Shown: piece by piece, positions 54,618 to 64,000 of the stretch
Position numbering within the stretch: position 1 is the stretch's first letter
How the letters are laid out: every line of letters starts with the position of its first letter
Assembly (NCBI GenBank): GCA_021808445.1
Contig: JAKBBP010000005.1
Span: 43,592 to 107,591 of the forward strand
Length of the DNA: 64,000 nucleotides
Direction: 5' to 3'
DNA from: Pseudomonadota bacterium
GTDB lineage: Bacteria; Pseudomonadota; Gammaproteobacteria; Burkholderiales; Burkholderiaceae_C
Program-made: the position numbers and the translations under genes
The notes under the pieces: generated by a model
The model's input: only the letters and a program-made list of their open reading frames with translations
The model's database searches: none
What the model was told of the DNA's origin: nothing

Positions 54618-55427
54618 TCAGGAGGGCGCTCCCGAGCGCCCGAGCAGTTCCAGCAGCGCCTGCGCCAGCTCCCGCGGGCGCTCCTGCATCAATGCATGGC
54701 CGGAGTCGAGCAGGCTCAGGCCGGCCTGGGGCAGCGCCTGGCGCAGCTCCTCGGTGGCGCGCACCGGGGTCATGCGGTCGGCTTCGCCCAGCACCAGTTG
54801 CACCGGCATGCGCAGGCGCCGCGCCATCTCCAGGCCGTGGGAGTAGGCGTTGCAGGCGCCCAGGTCGGTGGCCAGCAGGTCGCCGGCCGGCCAGCGCGCC
54901 TGCACCGAGCGCATCAGCTGCAGGCTGGCCTCCACCAGCGCCGGATCGGGCGGCTGCGCGCGCGAACCCTTGTGGGACCACAGGGCCATGTCCTGCATCG
55001 CCGCGTCCGGATCGCTGCGCGCGCGCTCGAGCAGCACCGGCGATACGGGCATGGGCACGGCCGTGCCGACCAGCGCGAGGTGGCTGACCCGCTGCGGCGC
55101 CATCGCCGCCAGGTGCAGGCCCATCAACGACCCCATGCTGTGACCGGCCAGGGCACATCGGTCGATGCCCAGCGCGTCCAGCAGCTCCAGCAACCAGGCG
55201 GCCAGTTCCGGCACGCCCGCGCAGGGCGGCCCCGCGCTGGCCGAATGCCCGGGCAGGTCGGGCGCGTAGACCGCGTGGCCGGCGCGGGCCAGCGCACCCG
55301 CCACCGGCATCCAGGCGCGGTGGTCCTGGCAGGCGCCGTGCAGCAACACGATCGCGGCCTTGTCGGCTCCGGGCGCGGCGGGCAGGCAGTGCACATGGAC
55401 TTCGCGCGAATCGACCAGACATTGCAT
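54618..55427 (-). CDS. Alpha/beta hydrolase
   Basis: 269 residues. Nucleophile elbow GHSMGSL near 95, oxyanion segment LLHGACQDHR, acid in GEADRMTP and His in DSGHALM. GGAGG six bases before the ATG. No membrane or signal segment. The helical cap and size fit many esterases, haloperoxidases and ring-cleavage hydrolases; neighbours (phasin, CBS gene) do not narrow the substrate. Confidence 0.85.
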   Translation of the reverse strand: MQCLVDSREVHVHCLPAAPGADKAAIVLLHGACQDHRAWMPVAGALARAGHAVYAPDLPGHSASAGPPCAGVPELAAWLLELLDALGIDRCALAGHSMGSLMGLHLAAMAPQRVSHLALVGTAVPMPVSPVLLERARSDPDAAMQDMALWSHKGSRAQPPDPALVEASLQLMRSVQARWPAGDLLATDLGACNAYSHGLEMARRLRMPVQLVLGEADRMTPVRATEELRQALPQAGLSLLDSGHALMQERPRELAQALLELLGRSGAPS

Positions 55428-55532
55428 GGGGAAACCTCCAGGTGCGTCGGCGAACTTGACCCCACCGCGTGGAATCCCGCCGCTGGCTGCACTATATTGG
55501 CTCCATGCGGAGGACACCGAAGGGAGACGACG

Positions 55533-55991
55533 ATGCAGGTCAGTGATATTTTGCGCATCAAGGGCACCGCGCTGTTCACGGTGTCGTCGCGTACCCCCCT
55601 GCACGAGGCGGCGCGCACCATGGCCCTGCACGACGTGGGCTCCCTCGTCGTCATGGACGACGGACGCCTCGCGGGCATGCTCACCTTTCGCGAGGTCCTG
55701 GGGGCCATGGCCGCCGACAACGGCGCGCGCCCCGACGTGGGCCAGCTGATGCAGCGCGAGCCGGTGCACTGCGCGCCCTCCACCAGCCTGGACGAGCTGC
55801 GCCGCCTGCTGCTGGACAGTGGCACGCGCTACATCCCGGTCATGGACGGAACCACACTGCTGGGGGTCATTTCCTTCCGCGACGTGGCGCGCGCGGTGGT
55901 CCAGGAGCAGGACTTCGAGAACCGCATGCTCAAGGCCTACATCCGCGACTGGCCGCCGGAAACCACCCAGCCTTCCGGAACGGCATCCTGA
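55533..55991 (+). CDS. CBS-domain pair protein
   Basis: 152 residues comprising two CBS motifs (about 8-60 and 70-125; DVGSLVVMDDGRLAGMLTFREV and RYIPVMDGTTLLGVISFRDV). Such stand-alone pairs bind adenine nucleotides and act as energy sensors. Ribosome site AGGGAGA. Divergent from the hydrolase gene. Partner unknown. Confidence 0.88.
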   Translation: MQVSDILRIKGTALFTVSSRTPLHEAARTMALHDVGSLVVMDDGRLAGMLTFREVLGAMAADNGARPDVGQLMQREPVHCAPSTSLDELRRLLLDSGTRYIPVMDGTTLLGVISFRDVARAVVQEQDFENRMLKAYIRDWPPETTQPSGTAS

Positions 55992-56115
55992 AAACCCTGC
56001 GCCAGCCTGGGGCGGCCGCGCCGCGGGCGGGCGCCGGCACCCGCTAGGATGGAGCCTGTCGAGCGGCCGCTCCCCTGGGTGCGGCGCCCGCTCCGTTTCG
56101 CCGTCGTCCGCGAGC

Positions 56116-56778
56116 ATGCCCGCCCACGCCCCACCCCCGCGCCCCAGCCACCTTCTGTACCTGCACGGATTCCGCTCCTCGCCGGCCTCGGCGAAGGCGC
56201 GCCAGACCCTGCAACGCCTGCAGGAGCTGCAGCGCGGGGAGGCTGCGCCGGTACGCTGGCTGTGTCCGCAGCTTCCCGCTTCTCCGCGCGAGGCCATCGA
56301 ATCCTGTCTCGCGCTGGTGCGCGAGGTGGCGCCGTCCCGGCTGGCGCTGGTCGGCTCCTCCCTCGGGGGCTTCTACGCGACCTGGCTGGCCGAGAAGCTG
56401 GACTGCAGGGCCGCGCTGCTCAACCCGGCGGTGGACCCGGCGCGCGATCTGCAGGCGCAGATCGGCGAGCTGGGCAGCTGGCACGACCCCGCGCTGCGCT
56501 TTCGGTTCACCGCCGAACATGTGCGCGAGCTGCATGCCTACGAGCTCGGAGACCTGCGGGGGCCGGTTCCCCACCCTGAACGCTACCTGGCGGTGATCGC
56601 GCGCGACGACGACGTGCTGGATTGGCGTGAGATGAGCCAGCGTTACCGCGGGGCCGAGATGCGCCTGGTCGAGCGCGGCGGACACGCGCTGGACGACTAC
56701 GCGCAATCCCATTGTGACGCGGTGCTGGCCTTTGTCGGCGTGCACGCGAATGAATCTTTTCCCCGGATGTCCACGTGA
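56116..56778 (+). CDS. YqiA-like alpha/beta-fold esterase
   Basis: 220 residues of the UPF0227/YqiA family. LLYLHGFRSSPASAKA near the N-terminus, nucleophile in VGSSLGGFYATWLAEK, and a C-terminal ERGGHALDDY with the His. E. coli YqiA hydrolyses palmitoyl-CoA and p-nitrophenyl esters. Its stop overlaps the GTG start of the RNase gene, matching the common yqiA-next-to-operon arrangement. Confidence 0.85.
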   Translation: MPAHAPPPRPSHLLYLHGFRSSPASAKARQTLQRLQELQRGEAAPVRWLCPQLPASPREAIESCLALVREVAPSRLALVGSSLGGFYATWLAEKLDCRAALLNPAVDPARDLQAQIGELGSWHDPALRFRFTAEHVRELHAYELGDLRGPVPHPERYLAVIARDDDVLDWREMSQRYRGAEMRLVERGGHALDDYAQSHCDAVLAFVGVHANESFPRMST

Positions 56779-58931
56779 CCTACGTTTTGTTCGAAGAAGC
56801 CGGCAAGCTGGCGACTGCCCGTGTGATGAGCCAGGCCGATGCGTCGATGCAGATCGAGCTGGGCAGCGGCAAGCGCCAGAAGATCAAGCTGCAGCAGGCG
56901 CTGCTTCGTTTCGACTCCCCGGAGCCGCAGGCACTGCTGGAATGGGCGCAGGCGCAGCAGGAGGGTATCGAGCTGGACCTGCTGTGGGAATTCGCGCCGG
57001 AGGAGGAATTCGGCTTCGAGCACCTGGCCTCGGAGTACTACGGCAGCGGCGCCGACTCGCGTCAGCAGGCGGCCGTGCTGCTGCGCCTGCACGGGGCGCC
57101 GCATTATTTCTCCCGCCGCGGCAAGGGGCGCTTCCGCAAGGCAGCGCCCGAGGTGCTGCAGGCGGCGCTGGCCGGAATCGCGCGACGCCAGGAGCTGGAG
57201 CGACGCATCGACTCGGACGCGCTGGAACTGGAGCAGGGACGCTGCCCCCCGGCGATCGCCGAGCGCATCTATGCGCTGCTGTTCAAGCCCGACAAGAACG
57301 GCCCCGAATACAAGGCGCTGGCCCTGGCGATGCGTCGCAGCGGCAAGGGAGCCTTGCAGCTGCTGCGCGAAGCCGGGGCGATCGCCTCGCCGTGGCGCTT
57401 TCACATGCAGCGCTTCCTGCTGGAGTATTTCCCGCGTGGCACCGCCTTCGCGGACCAGGCCCTGCCGCGCCTGACGCCCGACGATCTGCCGCTGGCCGAC
57501 GTTCGCGCCTTCAGCATCGACGATTCGGCCACGACGGAAATCGACGACGCGCTGTCGCTGCGGCCCCTTGCCGACGGTGGCACGGTGGTGGGCATCCACA
57601 TCGCCGCACCCGCGCTGGCGCTGGAGCGCGACAGCGCGTGGGACCTGGCCGCGCGCCAGCGCATGTCCACGGTCTACATGCCGGGCGACAAGATCACCAT
57701 GCTGCCCGACGCCCTGGTGCAGGCCTTCACGCTGGCCGAGGGCAGCCAGCCGCCCGCCCTGAGCCTGTACGTGGATTTCGACCCGCAATGGCGCATGCGC
57801 GGCCACGAGACCCGCGTGGAGCGGGTGCCCATCGTGGCCAACCTGCGCCACGACCTGCTCGACGCGGCGGTCACGGAGGATGCGCTGCGGGGCGATCCCG
57901 CCGAGCAGACCTATCCCTGCGCCGCCGAGCTGGCGCAGCTGTGGCGCCTGGCGCAGGTGCTCAAGGCCGGGCGCGAACAGGTGCGCGGACGCCCGGAGCG
58001 CAACGCCGGCGTGGACTACACCTTCCGCGTGGAGGGCCTCGAGCAGGGCGAGGAGCACGCGCGGGTGGACATCGTGCCGCGCCGCCGGGGAGCGCCGCTG
58101 GACCTGATCGTGGCCGAGATGATGATCCTGGCCAATGCCACCTGGGGTGGCTGGCTGGCCGAGCTGGGCCTGCCGGCCATCTACCGCAGCCAGAGCGGCA
58201 TGGGCGCGAACCTGCGCACGCGCATGAGCACCCGTGCCGCGCCACACCAGGGCCTGGGCGTGGCCCAGTATGCGTGGTGCACCTCTCCGCTGAGGCGCTA
58301 CGCCGACCTGGTCAACCAGAGCCAGCTGATCGCCGCCGCGCGCCATGGCCGCACGGCCGCGCTGGCCGCGCCGTACCGCCCGAAGGACGCCCAGCTGTTC
58401 GCGGTGGTGGGAGCCTTCGAGGAAACCTACAAGGCTTACGCCGACTTCCAGCGCGGCATGGAGCGCTACTGGACCCTGCGCTACCTTCGACAGCAGGGCA
58501 TCGCGCAGGCCGACGGCAGCGTGCTGCGCGAGGGCCTGGTGCGGGTCGATGGCATGCCCCTGGTGCTGGCGGCGCTGGGCGCGCAGGATCTGCCGCGAGG
58601 CAGTCGCGTGCGCCTGGGCTTCGGCGAGCCGGACTTGCTCACGCTGGACCAGCCTTGCCATGTGCTGCAACGCTTGCAGGACACGGCCGCGCAGACCGAG
58701 ACCGCGGAAACCGCCGAGCCCGAGGAGGAGGAAAGCCTGGCCGGCGGGCTGCAGCTGGCCGTGGATGCCGCGGACGCGGCGGAACCGGGCGAGCCGGGCC
58801 CGGAAGCCGGTGCTTCCGCCCAGCCGGCCGGCCCGAGCGAGGCCACCGAACTCGACAAGCCCGCGGCGCAACCCGCGCAGCACGCCGTGCCGCATCTGCA
58901 TCCCGGCGAGCCCGCCCCGCCCGGGAACTGA
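56775..58931 (+). CDS. RNase II/VacB family exoribonuclease
   Basis: 718 residues from a GTG that overlaps the preceding stop (GTGA). The RNB catalytic domain covers about 230-560: FSIDDSATTEIDDALSL holds the metal-binding Asp residues near 247-262, and the motif SPLRRYADLVNQ follows. An N-terminal region replaces the usual cold-shock domains, and the last 75 residues are an acidic Glu/Ala/Pro tail ending in PHLHPGEPAPPGN. Degrades RNA 3' to 5'. The variant N-terminus is typical of a betaproteobacterial RNB subgroup, so I give no symbol. Confidence 0.88.
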   Translation: MTYVLFEEAGKLATARVMSQADASMQIELGSGKRQKIKLQQALLRFDSPEPQALLEWAQAQQEGIELDLLWEFAPEEEFGFEHLASEYYGSGADSRQQAAVLLRLHGAPHYFSRRGKGRFRKAAPEVLQAALAGIARRQELERRIDSDALELEQGRCPPAIAERIYALLFKPDKNGPEYKALALAMRRSGKGALQLLREAGAIASPWRFHMQRFLLEYFPRGTAFADQALPRLTPDDLPLADVRAFSIDDSATTEIDDALSLRPLADGGTVVGIHIAAPALALERDSAWDLAARQRMSTVYMPGDKITMLPDALVQAFTLAEGSQPPALSLYVDFDPQWRMRGHETRVERVPIVANLRHDLLDAAVTEDALRGDPAEQTYPCAAELAQLWRLAQVLKAGREQVRGRPERNAGVDYTFRVEGLEQGEEHARVDIVPRRRGAPLDLIVAEMMILANATWGGWLAELGLPAIYRSQSGMGANLRTRMSTRAAPHQGLGVAQYAWCTSPLRRYADLVNQSQLIAAARHGRTAALAAPYRPKDAQLFAVVGAFEETYKAYADFQRGMERYWTLRYLRQQGIAQADGSVLREGLVRVDGMPLVLAALGAQDLPRGSRVRLGFGEPDLLTLDQPCHVLQRLQDTAAQTETAETAEPEEEESLAGGLQLAVDAADAAEPGEPGPEAGASAQPAGPSEATELDKPAAQPAQHAVPHLHPGEPAPPGN

Positions 58932-58946
58932 GCCGCAGCCCCTGCG

Positions 58947-59903
58947 ATGTCCGCCACCTCCCGTCCGCGATTGCGCCTGAGCCCCCTGCAATGGGCGCTG
59001 GGCATCTCGCTGGCCGCGCACCTGGTGCTGCTGGGCCTGCGCCTGGGGGTGCCGCAGGCGATGCAACGCGCCTTCGAGAACCCGCCGCTCTCCGTGGTGC
59101 TGGTCAACAGCGCCAGCCCCACGCCCCCCGACCGACCGCAGGCGCTGGCGCAGGCCGACCTGAACGGGGGCGGCACGGCGCGTGCCGGGCTGGCCGCCAC
59201 GCCGCTTCCGGCTGCCCGAAGCCTGCAGGCCGGCAACGCCGCGCACGAAGCGCAGACCATGATGCAGCGCCTGGAGCAACGCGAGCGCCAGATCCTGACG
59301 GTGGCGCACAGCCAGATCGTCACCCTGCAGCATGCGCTGCAGGCTCCCCCGGCTACGCGGCAGCAGCGCAGCAGCCTCGAAGACCAGCACCGGGAGCTGC
59401 TGGACCTGATCGGTGCCATCGAGCGACGCATCGAACGCAACAACGCCAGCCCACGCAGGCGTTTCGTGGGGCCCAGCACACGCAGCGTGCCCTACGCGCT
59501 GTACTACGACCACATGCGCGAGAAGATCGAGCGTCTGGGCACCGCCGATTTTCCGCAACGCGACGGTCGCAAGCTCTACGGGCGCCTGATCATGGAGATC
59601 ACCGTGGACGCCTCGGGACATGTGCTGCGCGCCGAGGTGGTGCGAGGATCGGGCGATGCGCTGCTCGACCGCATGGCGCGAGCCATCGTCCAGGCCGCTC
59701 AGCCCTTCGGGGGTTTCGACCCGGCGATGCGCCGCGACGCGGACCAGATCGTGGTGATCGCCGGCTTCGACTTCACCCGCGAGGGCGAGCTGAGCACCGA
59801 GATGCGCGCCGACGCCGCGCCCGCGGCCGGCACGGGAACGACCGCTGCGCACCCTGCCACCCTGCCCGCCCCGGCAACCCACCCCGTCGCCAAGCGCCCC
59901 TGA
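58947..59903 (+). CDS. TonB-like energy transducer
   Basis: 318 residues. One N-terminal membrane helix (about 16-36, LQWALGISLAAHLVLLGLRL), a Pro-poor periplasmic region with a coiled-coil stretch (about 105-160), and a C-terminal TonB fold (about 195-285, YGRLIMEITVDASGHVLRAEVVRGSG). It lacks the long Pro-Lys spacer of E. coli TonB. The stop overlaps the aroE start (TGATG). Presence between rnb-like and aroE genes is conserved in relatives as far as I recall. Partner ExbBD genes are not here. Confidence 0.85.
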   Translation: MSATSRPRLRLSPLQWALGISLAAHLVLLGLRLGVPQAMQRAFENPPLSVVLVNSASPTPPDRPQALAQADLNGGGTARAGLAATPLPAARSLQAGNAAHEAQTMMQRLEQRERQILTVAHSQIVTLQHALQAPPATRQQRSSLEDQHRELLDLIGAIERRIERNNASPRRRFVGPSTRSVPYALYYDHMREKIERLGTADFPQRDGRKLYGRLIMEITVDASGHVLRAEVVRGSGDALLDRMARAIVQAAQPFGGFDPAMRRDADQIVVIAGFDFTREGELSTEMRADAAPAAGTGTTAAHPATLPAPATHPVAKRP

Positions 59904-60766
59904 TGTCCGCCCCCGACCTGTACGCCGTGCTCGGCAACCCGGTGCAGCACAGCCGTTCGCCGCGCATCCATGAACTCTTCGCCGCGCAGGCTGGCCAGTC
60001 CCTGCGCTACGAGCGTCGGCTGGTGCCCCTGGGCGGCTTCGAGGCCTCGCTGGCCGATTTGCGCGCGCAAGGCGGCATGGGCTGCAACGTCACCGTGCCT
60101 TTCAAGTTCGACGCGGCGCGCGCCGCCTCCAGCCTGTCCCCCCGCGCCGGGCTGGCCGGCGCGGCCAACACGCTGGGGTGGGATTCCCACGGCAGGCTCT
60201 GGGGCGACAACACCGACGGCATCGGGCTGGTGCGCGACCTGGCGCGCCTGCTCGGGCGTGAGCCGCGGGATGCGCTGCACGGGCTCGACGTGCTGCTGCT
60301 GGGCGCCGGAGGCGCCGCCAGCGGGGTGCTGGGGGCCCTGCTCGACGCGGGCGCATCGGCGGTGGACGTCTGGAACCGCAGCCCCGAGCGCGCGCAGCAA
60401 CTGGTGCAGCGTCACGCCGCGAAGGCGTCAAGCCAGGGCTGCGCGCTGCGGGCCAGCGCTTGCCCGGGCCGGGGCCACGCGCTGGTGATCCACGCCACCG
60501 CCGGGTCGCTGGGAGGCGAGCTGCCGCAATTGCCGCCCGGGGTGCTGCACGCCGGCGCCCTGGCCTACGACATGATGTACGGGGCCCGCCCCACCCCCTT
60601 CGTGCTGCTGGCGCGCGAAGCCGGCGCGCGGGCACACGACGGCCTGGGCATGCTGGTGGAACAGGCCGCCGAGAGCTTCGCGCTGTGGCGCGGGCGGAGC
60701 GTGCACACCGGGCCCGTGCTTCAGCAGTTGCGCGCGGAGCTCGATGCGCAGGCGAGTGCCGCCTGA
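59903..60766 (+). CDS. aroE: Shikimate dehydrogenase
   Basis: 287 residues. Shikimate-binding GNPVQHSRSPRIHELFA, catalytic Lys in NVTVPFKFDAA, Asp in GDNTDGIGLV, and NADP motif LLGAGGAASGVL. Reduces 3-dehydroshikimate. Translationally coupled to the TonB-like gene. Confidence 0.93.
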   Translation: MSAPDLYAVLGNPVQHSRSPRIHELFAAQAGQSLRYERRLVPLGGFEASLADLRAQGGMGCNVTVPFKFDAARAASSLSPRAGLAGAANTLGWDSHGRLWGDNTDGIGLVRDLARLLGREPRDALHGLDVLLLGAGGAASGVLGALLDAGASAVDVWNRSPERAQQLVQRHAAKASSQGCALRASACPGRGHALVIHATAGSLGGELPQLPPGVLHAGALAYDMMYGARPTPFVLLAREAGARAHDGLGMLVEQAAESFALWRGRSVHTGPVLQQLRAELDAQASAA

Positions 60767-60785
60767 GTCCCTCCGAGGCCCCGCC

Positions 60786-61523
60786 ATGCCCGCCCACCCA
60801 TCCACCCGCCGCGCGCAGGCCCACCGCAAGCCGCTGGGGCGGCTGCTGTTGCTGGCATGTTGCTCGCTGCTCGTGCTGCAGTCGTACTTCGCCCTGCGCA
60901 TCGCGCTGTGGGCGGTGCTGCCGGTGCACGACACCGCCTTCATGCGCGCGGCGCAACTGCGCATGCTGCACGGACGGGAGACGGTGCAGTGGCACCATTC
61001 CTGGGTGGCCTACGATCGCCTGAGCCCCTGGATCAAGCGCGCCGTGGTGGCCTCCGAGGACGCCACCTTCCTGCACAACCCCGGCGTGGACTGGAAGGCG
61101 CTGCGCGAGGCGTGGATCCGGGACCACTCGCGCCGCGTGGAACGCGACCACCGCATCGTCGGCGGCTCGACGATCACCCAGCAACTGGCCAAGAATCTGT
61201 TCCTGTCTCCCGAGCGCAGCTACCTGCGCAAGGGCCAGGAGCTCGTGATCACGGGCATGCTCGAGCTGCTGCTGGACAAGCGCCGCATCCTGGAGATGTA
61301 CCTGAACAGCGTCGAATGGGGCGACGGCGTGTACGGCGCGCAAGCCGCCGCGCAGCAGTACTTCCACGCTTCGGCCTCGGGCCTGTCGCCGCTGCAGGCC
61401 GCGCGCCTGGCGGTGATGTTGCCGGCACCGCATTTTTTCCAGCGCCACCTCTACGGCCCCTACATCGACCGCCGCAGCTACACCATCGCCGCCCGCGCGC
61501 GCGACGCGCAGATCCCGCGTTGA
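60786..61523 (+). CDS. mtgA: Monofunctional biosynthetic peptidoglycan transglycosylase
   Basis: 245 residues, one N-terminal membrane anchor (about 18-40). GT51 motifs: VVASEDATFLHNPGVDW with the catalytic Glu near 91, GGSTITQQLAKNLFL, KGQELVITGMLELLLDKRRILEMYLN split over the third motif, and YGAQAAAQQYF. Polymerises lipid II glycan chains at the inner membrane. 19 nt after aroE, same operon. Confidence 0.93.
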   Translation: MPAHPSTRRAQAHRKPLGRLLLLACCSLLVLQSYFALRIALWAVLPVHDTAFMRAAQLRMLHGRETVQWHHSWVAYDRLSPWIKRAVVASEDATFLHNPGVDWKALREAWIRDHSRRVERDHRIVGGSTITQQLAKNLFLSPERSYLRKGQELVITGMLELLLDKRRILEMYLNSVEWGDGVYGAQAAAQQYFHASASGLSPLQAARLAVMLPAPHFFQRHLYGPYIDRRSYTIAARARDAQIPR

Positions 61524-61577
61524 CCCGCCCCCGGGGGCTGGCGCTCCCGGCAGGCGTGGGGACGCGGAGGCCTTGCC

Positions 61578-62873
61578 TCAGCCTTTGGCCAGGACGGCCA
61601 GGGCAGCGTCGGCGGCGTTGAGCGTCGCCTCGATCACCGCCTCGTCGTGGGTGCTGGAGACGAAGCCGGCCTCGAACATGCTCGGGGCCAGGTACACGCC
61701 GCGCTCGAGCATCGCATGGAAGAAGACCTTGAAGGCCTCCAGGTCGGCGCGCGCGACATCGGCGTAGCTGGAAGGCACCGAATCCGCGAAATAAAAGCCG
61801 AACATCCCGCCCTCGCAGTCGGTGCGCAGGGTCAGGCCACGATGCGCGGCGGCGCGCTCCAGCCCCTGCATCAGGCGCCGCGTGGCGTCTCCCAGGGCCT
61901 CGTAGAAACCGGGCCGGCGCACGATGCGCAACTGCGCAAGGCCCGCCGCCACGGCCACCGGATTGCCCGACAGCGTGCCGGCCTGGTAGACCGCTCCCAG
62001 GGGCGACAGACGCTGCATGACCTCGGCGCGCCCGCCGAAGGCGGCCATGGGCATGCCGCCGCCGATCACCTTGCCCAGCACGACCAGGTCGGGGCGGATG
62101 CCGTAGAGCTGCTGCGCGCCGCCCAGCGCCACGCGCAGGCCGGTCATGACCTCGTCCCACACCAGCAGGGCCCCATGCTCGGTGCACAGCTCGCGCAGGC
62201 GTCGGTGCCACTTCGCGTCACCCCGCACGAAATTCATGTTGCCGGCGATCGGCTCGACGATCACGCAGGCGATCTTCGAGCCTTCCGAGGCGAATAGGCG
62301 CTCGATCTGCTCGATGTTGTTGTATTCCAGCACCAAGGTATGGGCCGCCACGTCCGCCGGAACGCCTGCCGAACTGGGATTGCCGAAGGTCAGCAGGCCC
62401 GAGCCGGCCTTGACCAGCAGGCTGTCGGCGTGGCCGTGGTAGCAGCCCTCGAACTTGACGATGGCATCCCGCCCGGTGAAGCCACGCGCCAGGCGCAGCG
62501 CGCTCATGGCGGCCTCGGTGCCGCTGGACACCAGGCGCACCATCTCCACCGCGGGCATGATCTCGCGCAGGACCTCGGCGATCTCGATCTCGTCCGCGGT
62601 GGGGGCGCCGAAGGACAGCGAGCGCGTGGCCGCGCGCTGCACGGCCTCGATCACCTCGGGATGGGCATGTCCGGCGATCATCGGCCCCCAGGAGCCGATG
62701 TAGTCGATGTAGCGCCGGCCCTCGGCATCGAACATGTAGGGGCCCTGCGCACGGTCGATGAAGCAGGGCACCCCGCCAACCTGGCGAAAGGCCCGCACGG
62801 GCGAATTCACGCCGCCGGGGATGCTGCGCTGAGCGCGCTCGAACAGGGACTGGTTGGTGACAGGAGCGGACAT
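61578..62873 (-). CDS. hemL: Glutamate-1-semialdehyde 2,1-aminomutase
   Basis: 431 residues, standard length. [45 protein letters not shown] and the PLP-lysine region [18 protein letters not shown]. Produces 5-aminolevulinate for haem and, relevant here, for B12. Convergent with mtgA. Confidence 0.95.
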   Translation of the reverse strand: MSAPVTNQSLFERAQRSIPGGVNSPVRAFRQVGGVPCFIDRAQGPYMFDAEGRRYIDYIGSWGPMIAGHAHPEVIEAVQRAATRSLSFGAPTADEIEIAEVLREIMPAVEMVRLVSSGTEAAMSALRLARGFTGRDAIVKFEGCYHGHADSLLVKAGSGLLTFGNPSSAGVPADVAAHTLVLEYNNIEQIERLFASEGSKIACVIVEPIAGNMNFVRGDAKWHRRLRELCTEHGALLVWDEVMTGLRVALGGAQQLYGIRPDLVVLGKVIGGGMPMAAFGGRAEVMQRLSPLGAVYQAGTLSGNPVAVAAGLAQLRIVRRPGFYEALGDATRRLMQGLERAAAHRGLTLRTDCEGGMFGFYFADSVPSSYADVARADLEAFKVFFHAMLERGVYLAPSMFEAGFVSSTHDEAVIEATLNAADAALAVLAKG

Positions 62874-62956
62874 GGACGTGGGACGGCGGGGTGGCGCGCA
62901 CGCCGCCACGGCGTGCTGCGTCGCAACAAGATCAGGGGCCGCAAACCGGACAGCGG

Positions 62957-63823
62957 CTATTGCAGGCCCACCGGGGAAATCGAATCGCCCTCGCCTTCCG
63001 GACCGGTCTGGGCCCAGAAAAAGCGGTCGGGCACCAGGTTGCCCATGCCGGGTCGGTAGGCGAAATCCAGGCTCTGGTCGAGGAATTCCAGGGCTTCGTG
63101 CACCGCCTGGTCGAGCTTGGCACCGGTGCCCAGCAGCGAGGCCACGGCCGCGGTCAGGGTGTCGCCTGCGCCGGAGAAGCCGGCATCGAACATCTCGAAG
63201 CGCTCGCGAAGCAGTTGGCGCCGCGGGCTCAGCAGCACGTTCTCGACGTGGTTCTCGGGCACCAGCACACCGCTGACCAGCAGATACTGCACCCCCATGG
63301 ACTGCGCCTGCTGCATCAGCACATCGGGGGTCGGCGGCTGTTCGCGCTCGACCTCGGGGAACAGGAACTGGCTCAGCGCCGTCACGTTGCCGCAGAGCAC
63401 GCGGGTCTGCGGCAACACCAGTTCCTGCATGGCCTTGATGTATTCCTCGACCTGGGACTCCTCCAGCGCCTGCAGGTTGCCCACGTAGGTCACCAGGGGC
63501 AGCTGCGCGTAGTCGGCCAGCAATTCGGCCACCGCGCTGACCACCTCGACATTGCCGAGAAAACCGACCTTCCAGGCCGCCAGCTCGACGTCCTGCAGCA
63601 CGGCGCGCGCCTGCTCCACCACGGCGTCGGCGTCGACTTCGACAATGTCGAACACCTCGGCGGTGTCGCACACCCAGATGGAGGTGGTCACGGGCAGCGC
63701 GTGGCACCCCACCGCCGCGCAGACCGCCTGGTCGGCACTGAGGCCCGCCGCGCCACTGGGGTCGGCCGCGTTGAGGAACATCACTGCGGGGGGAGATTCC
63801 GGGGCTTCGCTGGATGGAGGCAT
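62957..63823 (-). CDS. thiD: Hydroxymethylpyrimidine/phosphomethylpyrimidine kinase-like protein
   Basis: 288 residues from ATG 63823, which lacks a clear ribosome site. PfkB/ThiD-type: [20 protein letters not shown] at the N-terminus, VKVGF-like WKVGFLGN, and the catalytic [15 protein letters not shown] with the general-base Asp. The loop between strands is longer and more acidic than in E. coli ThiD. The normal role is phosphorylating HMP and HMP-P for thiamine; this beta-type variant could have shifted specificity. Next to hemL, a neighbourhood usual for Betaproteobacteria. Confidence 0.82.
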   Translation of the reverse strand: MPPSSEAPESPPAVMFLNAADPSGAAGLSADQAVCAAVGCHALPVTTSIWVCDTAEVFDIVEVDADAVVEQARAVLQDVELAAWKVGFLGNVEVVSAVAELLADYAQLPLVTYVGNLQALEESQVEEYIKAMQELVLPQTRVLCGNVTALSQFLFPEVEREQPPTPDVLMQQAQSMGVQYLLVSGVLVPENHVENVLLSPRRQLLRERFEMFDAGFSGAGDTLTAAVASLLGTGAKLDQAVHEALEFLDQSLDFAYRPGMGNLVPDRFFWAQTGPEGEGDSISPVGLQ

Positions 63824-63983
63824 GATGCGCTTCGCGAGAGGGAGCTGCGGGAGAAACGGCACGAATTCGCTGAAAAGCGGGCCGGAACGGTCAAGCCCTC
63901 GGCCGTCCGGTCGGCTCGATGCCACAGATGCGGCAGCGCCGTTTCTTAGAATGATTGAATCTTATGCCAGAGGACGATACGCT

Positions 63984-64000
63984 GTGACGCAACCTGACTT
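63984..64000 (+). CDS. Possible start of a gene running out of the window
   Basis: A GTG at 63984 follows AGAGGA with 9-nt spacing and opens with VTQPD before the window ends. Divergent from thiD. Too short to identify. Confidence 0.3.

Noticed and set aside
55456..55498. TTGACC and TATATT as a promoter for the CBS gene
   Set aside because: The spacing is 31 bp, too long for a sigma-70 promoter.
56697..59882. 1061-codon minus-strand open frame across the RNase and TonB-like genes
   Set aside because: It spans two well-supported plus-strand genes and has low-complexity composition, so it is a GC artefact.
61527..61538. GCCCCCGGGGGC palindrome as a terminator after mtgA
   Set aside because: No loop and no U-tract; such runs are expected in this base composition.

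Overview
The window is 64 kb of GC-rich, gene-dense bacterial chromosome with short intergenic gaps. Gene content points to a betaproteobacterium of the Burkholderiales: a phasin, a fused pabBC, a nitrate-sensing chemoreceptor, both class II and class III ribonucleotide reductases, and the housekeeping run rnb-like / tonB-like / aroE / mtgA with hemL and thiD. I cannot place it to genus. I saw no rRNA, tRNA, CRISPR array, insertion sequence or prophage.

Layout. 1-8.9 kb is a signalling block: the end of an EAL phosphodiesterase, a c-type cytochrome, a membrane PAS-GGDEF protein, a gamma-glutamyltransferase-like enzyme with a small membrane protein, a NIT-domain chemoreceptor with an FNR-type promoter, and a PAS-GGDEF cyclase. 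8.9-14.8 kb is a catabolic cassette (MFS transporter, HisD-like dehydrogenase, SDR, zinc dehydrogenase) with a divergent LacI regulator and two matching operators. It resembles hpsNOPU gene sets for dihydroxypropanesulfonate. 14.9-22.7 kb carries a periplasmic thiol protein, pabBC, gor, a RidA protein, a degenerate receiver, and an ANTAR response regulator overlapping a multi-PAS HisKA_2 kinase.

22.8-34.5 kb is a myo-inositol catabolic island: iolG, an RpiR regulator, an SDR and an ABC importer on the minus strand; iolC-DUF2090, iolD, iolE and iolB on the plus strand. iolA is not in the window. 34.5-37.5 kb is a gluconate unit (LacI regulator, gluconokinase, MFS) with paired operators. 37.6-40 kb is a two-subunit CoA transferase with a divergent LysR regulator.

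40-46.8 kb is deoxyribonucleotide synthesis: a nickel/cobalt permease, two NrdR boxes, nrdD whose glycyl-radical tail is a separate 62-residue gene, nrdG, and the convergent B12-dependent nrdJ. 46.9-51.2 kb runs rmuC, a hydroxyacid dehydrogenase, pncB and a nitroreductase. 51.4-56.8 kb has a GAF-GGDEF-EAL protein, a phasin with clear promoter and terminator, two alpha/beta hydrolases and a CBS-domain protein. 56.8-64 kb is a tightly coupled housekeeping run (RNase II-like, TonB-like, aroE, mtgA), then hemL and thiD on the minus strand, and the edge of a further gene.

Themes: cyclic-di-GMP turnover (four proteins), anaerobic or nitrate-linked adaptation (NIT receptor with FNR-type box, NrdDG), and sugar-acid or polyol catabolism under local LacI/RpiR/LysR regulators with visible operators.
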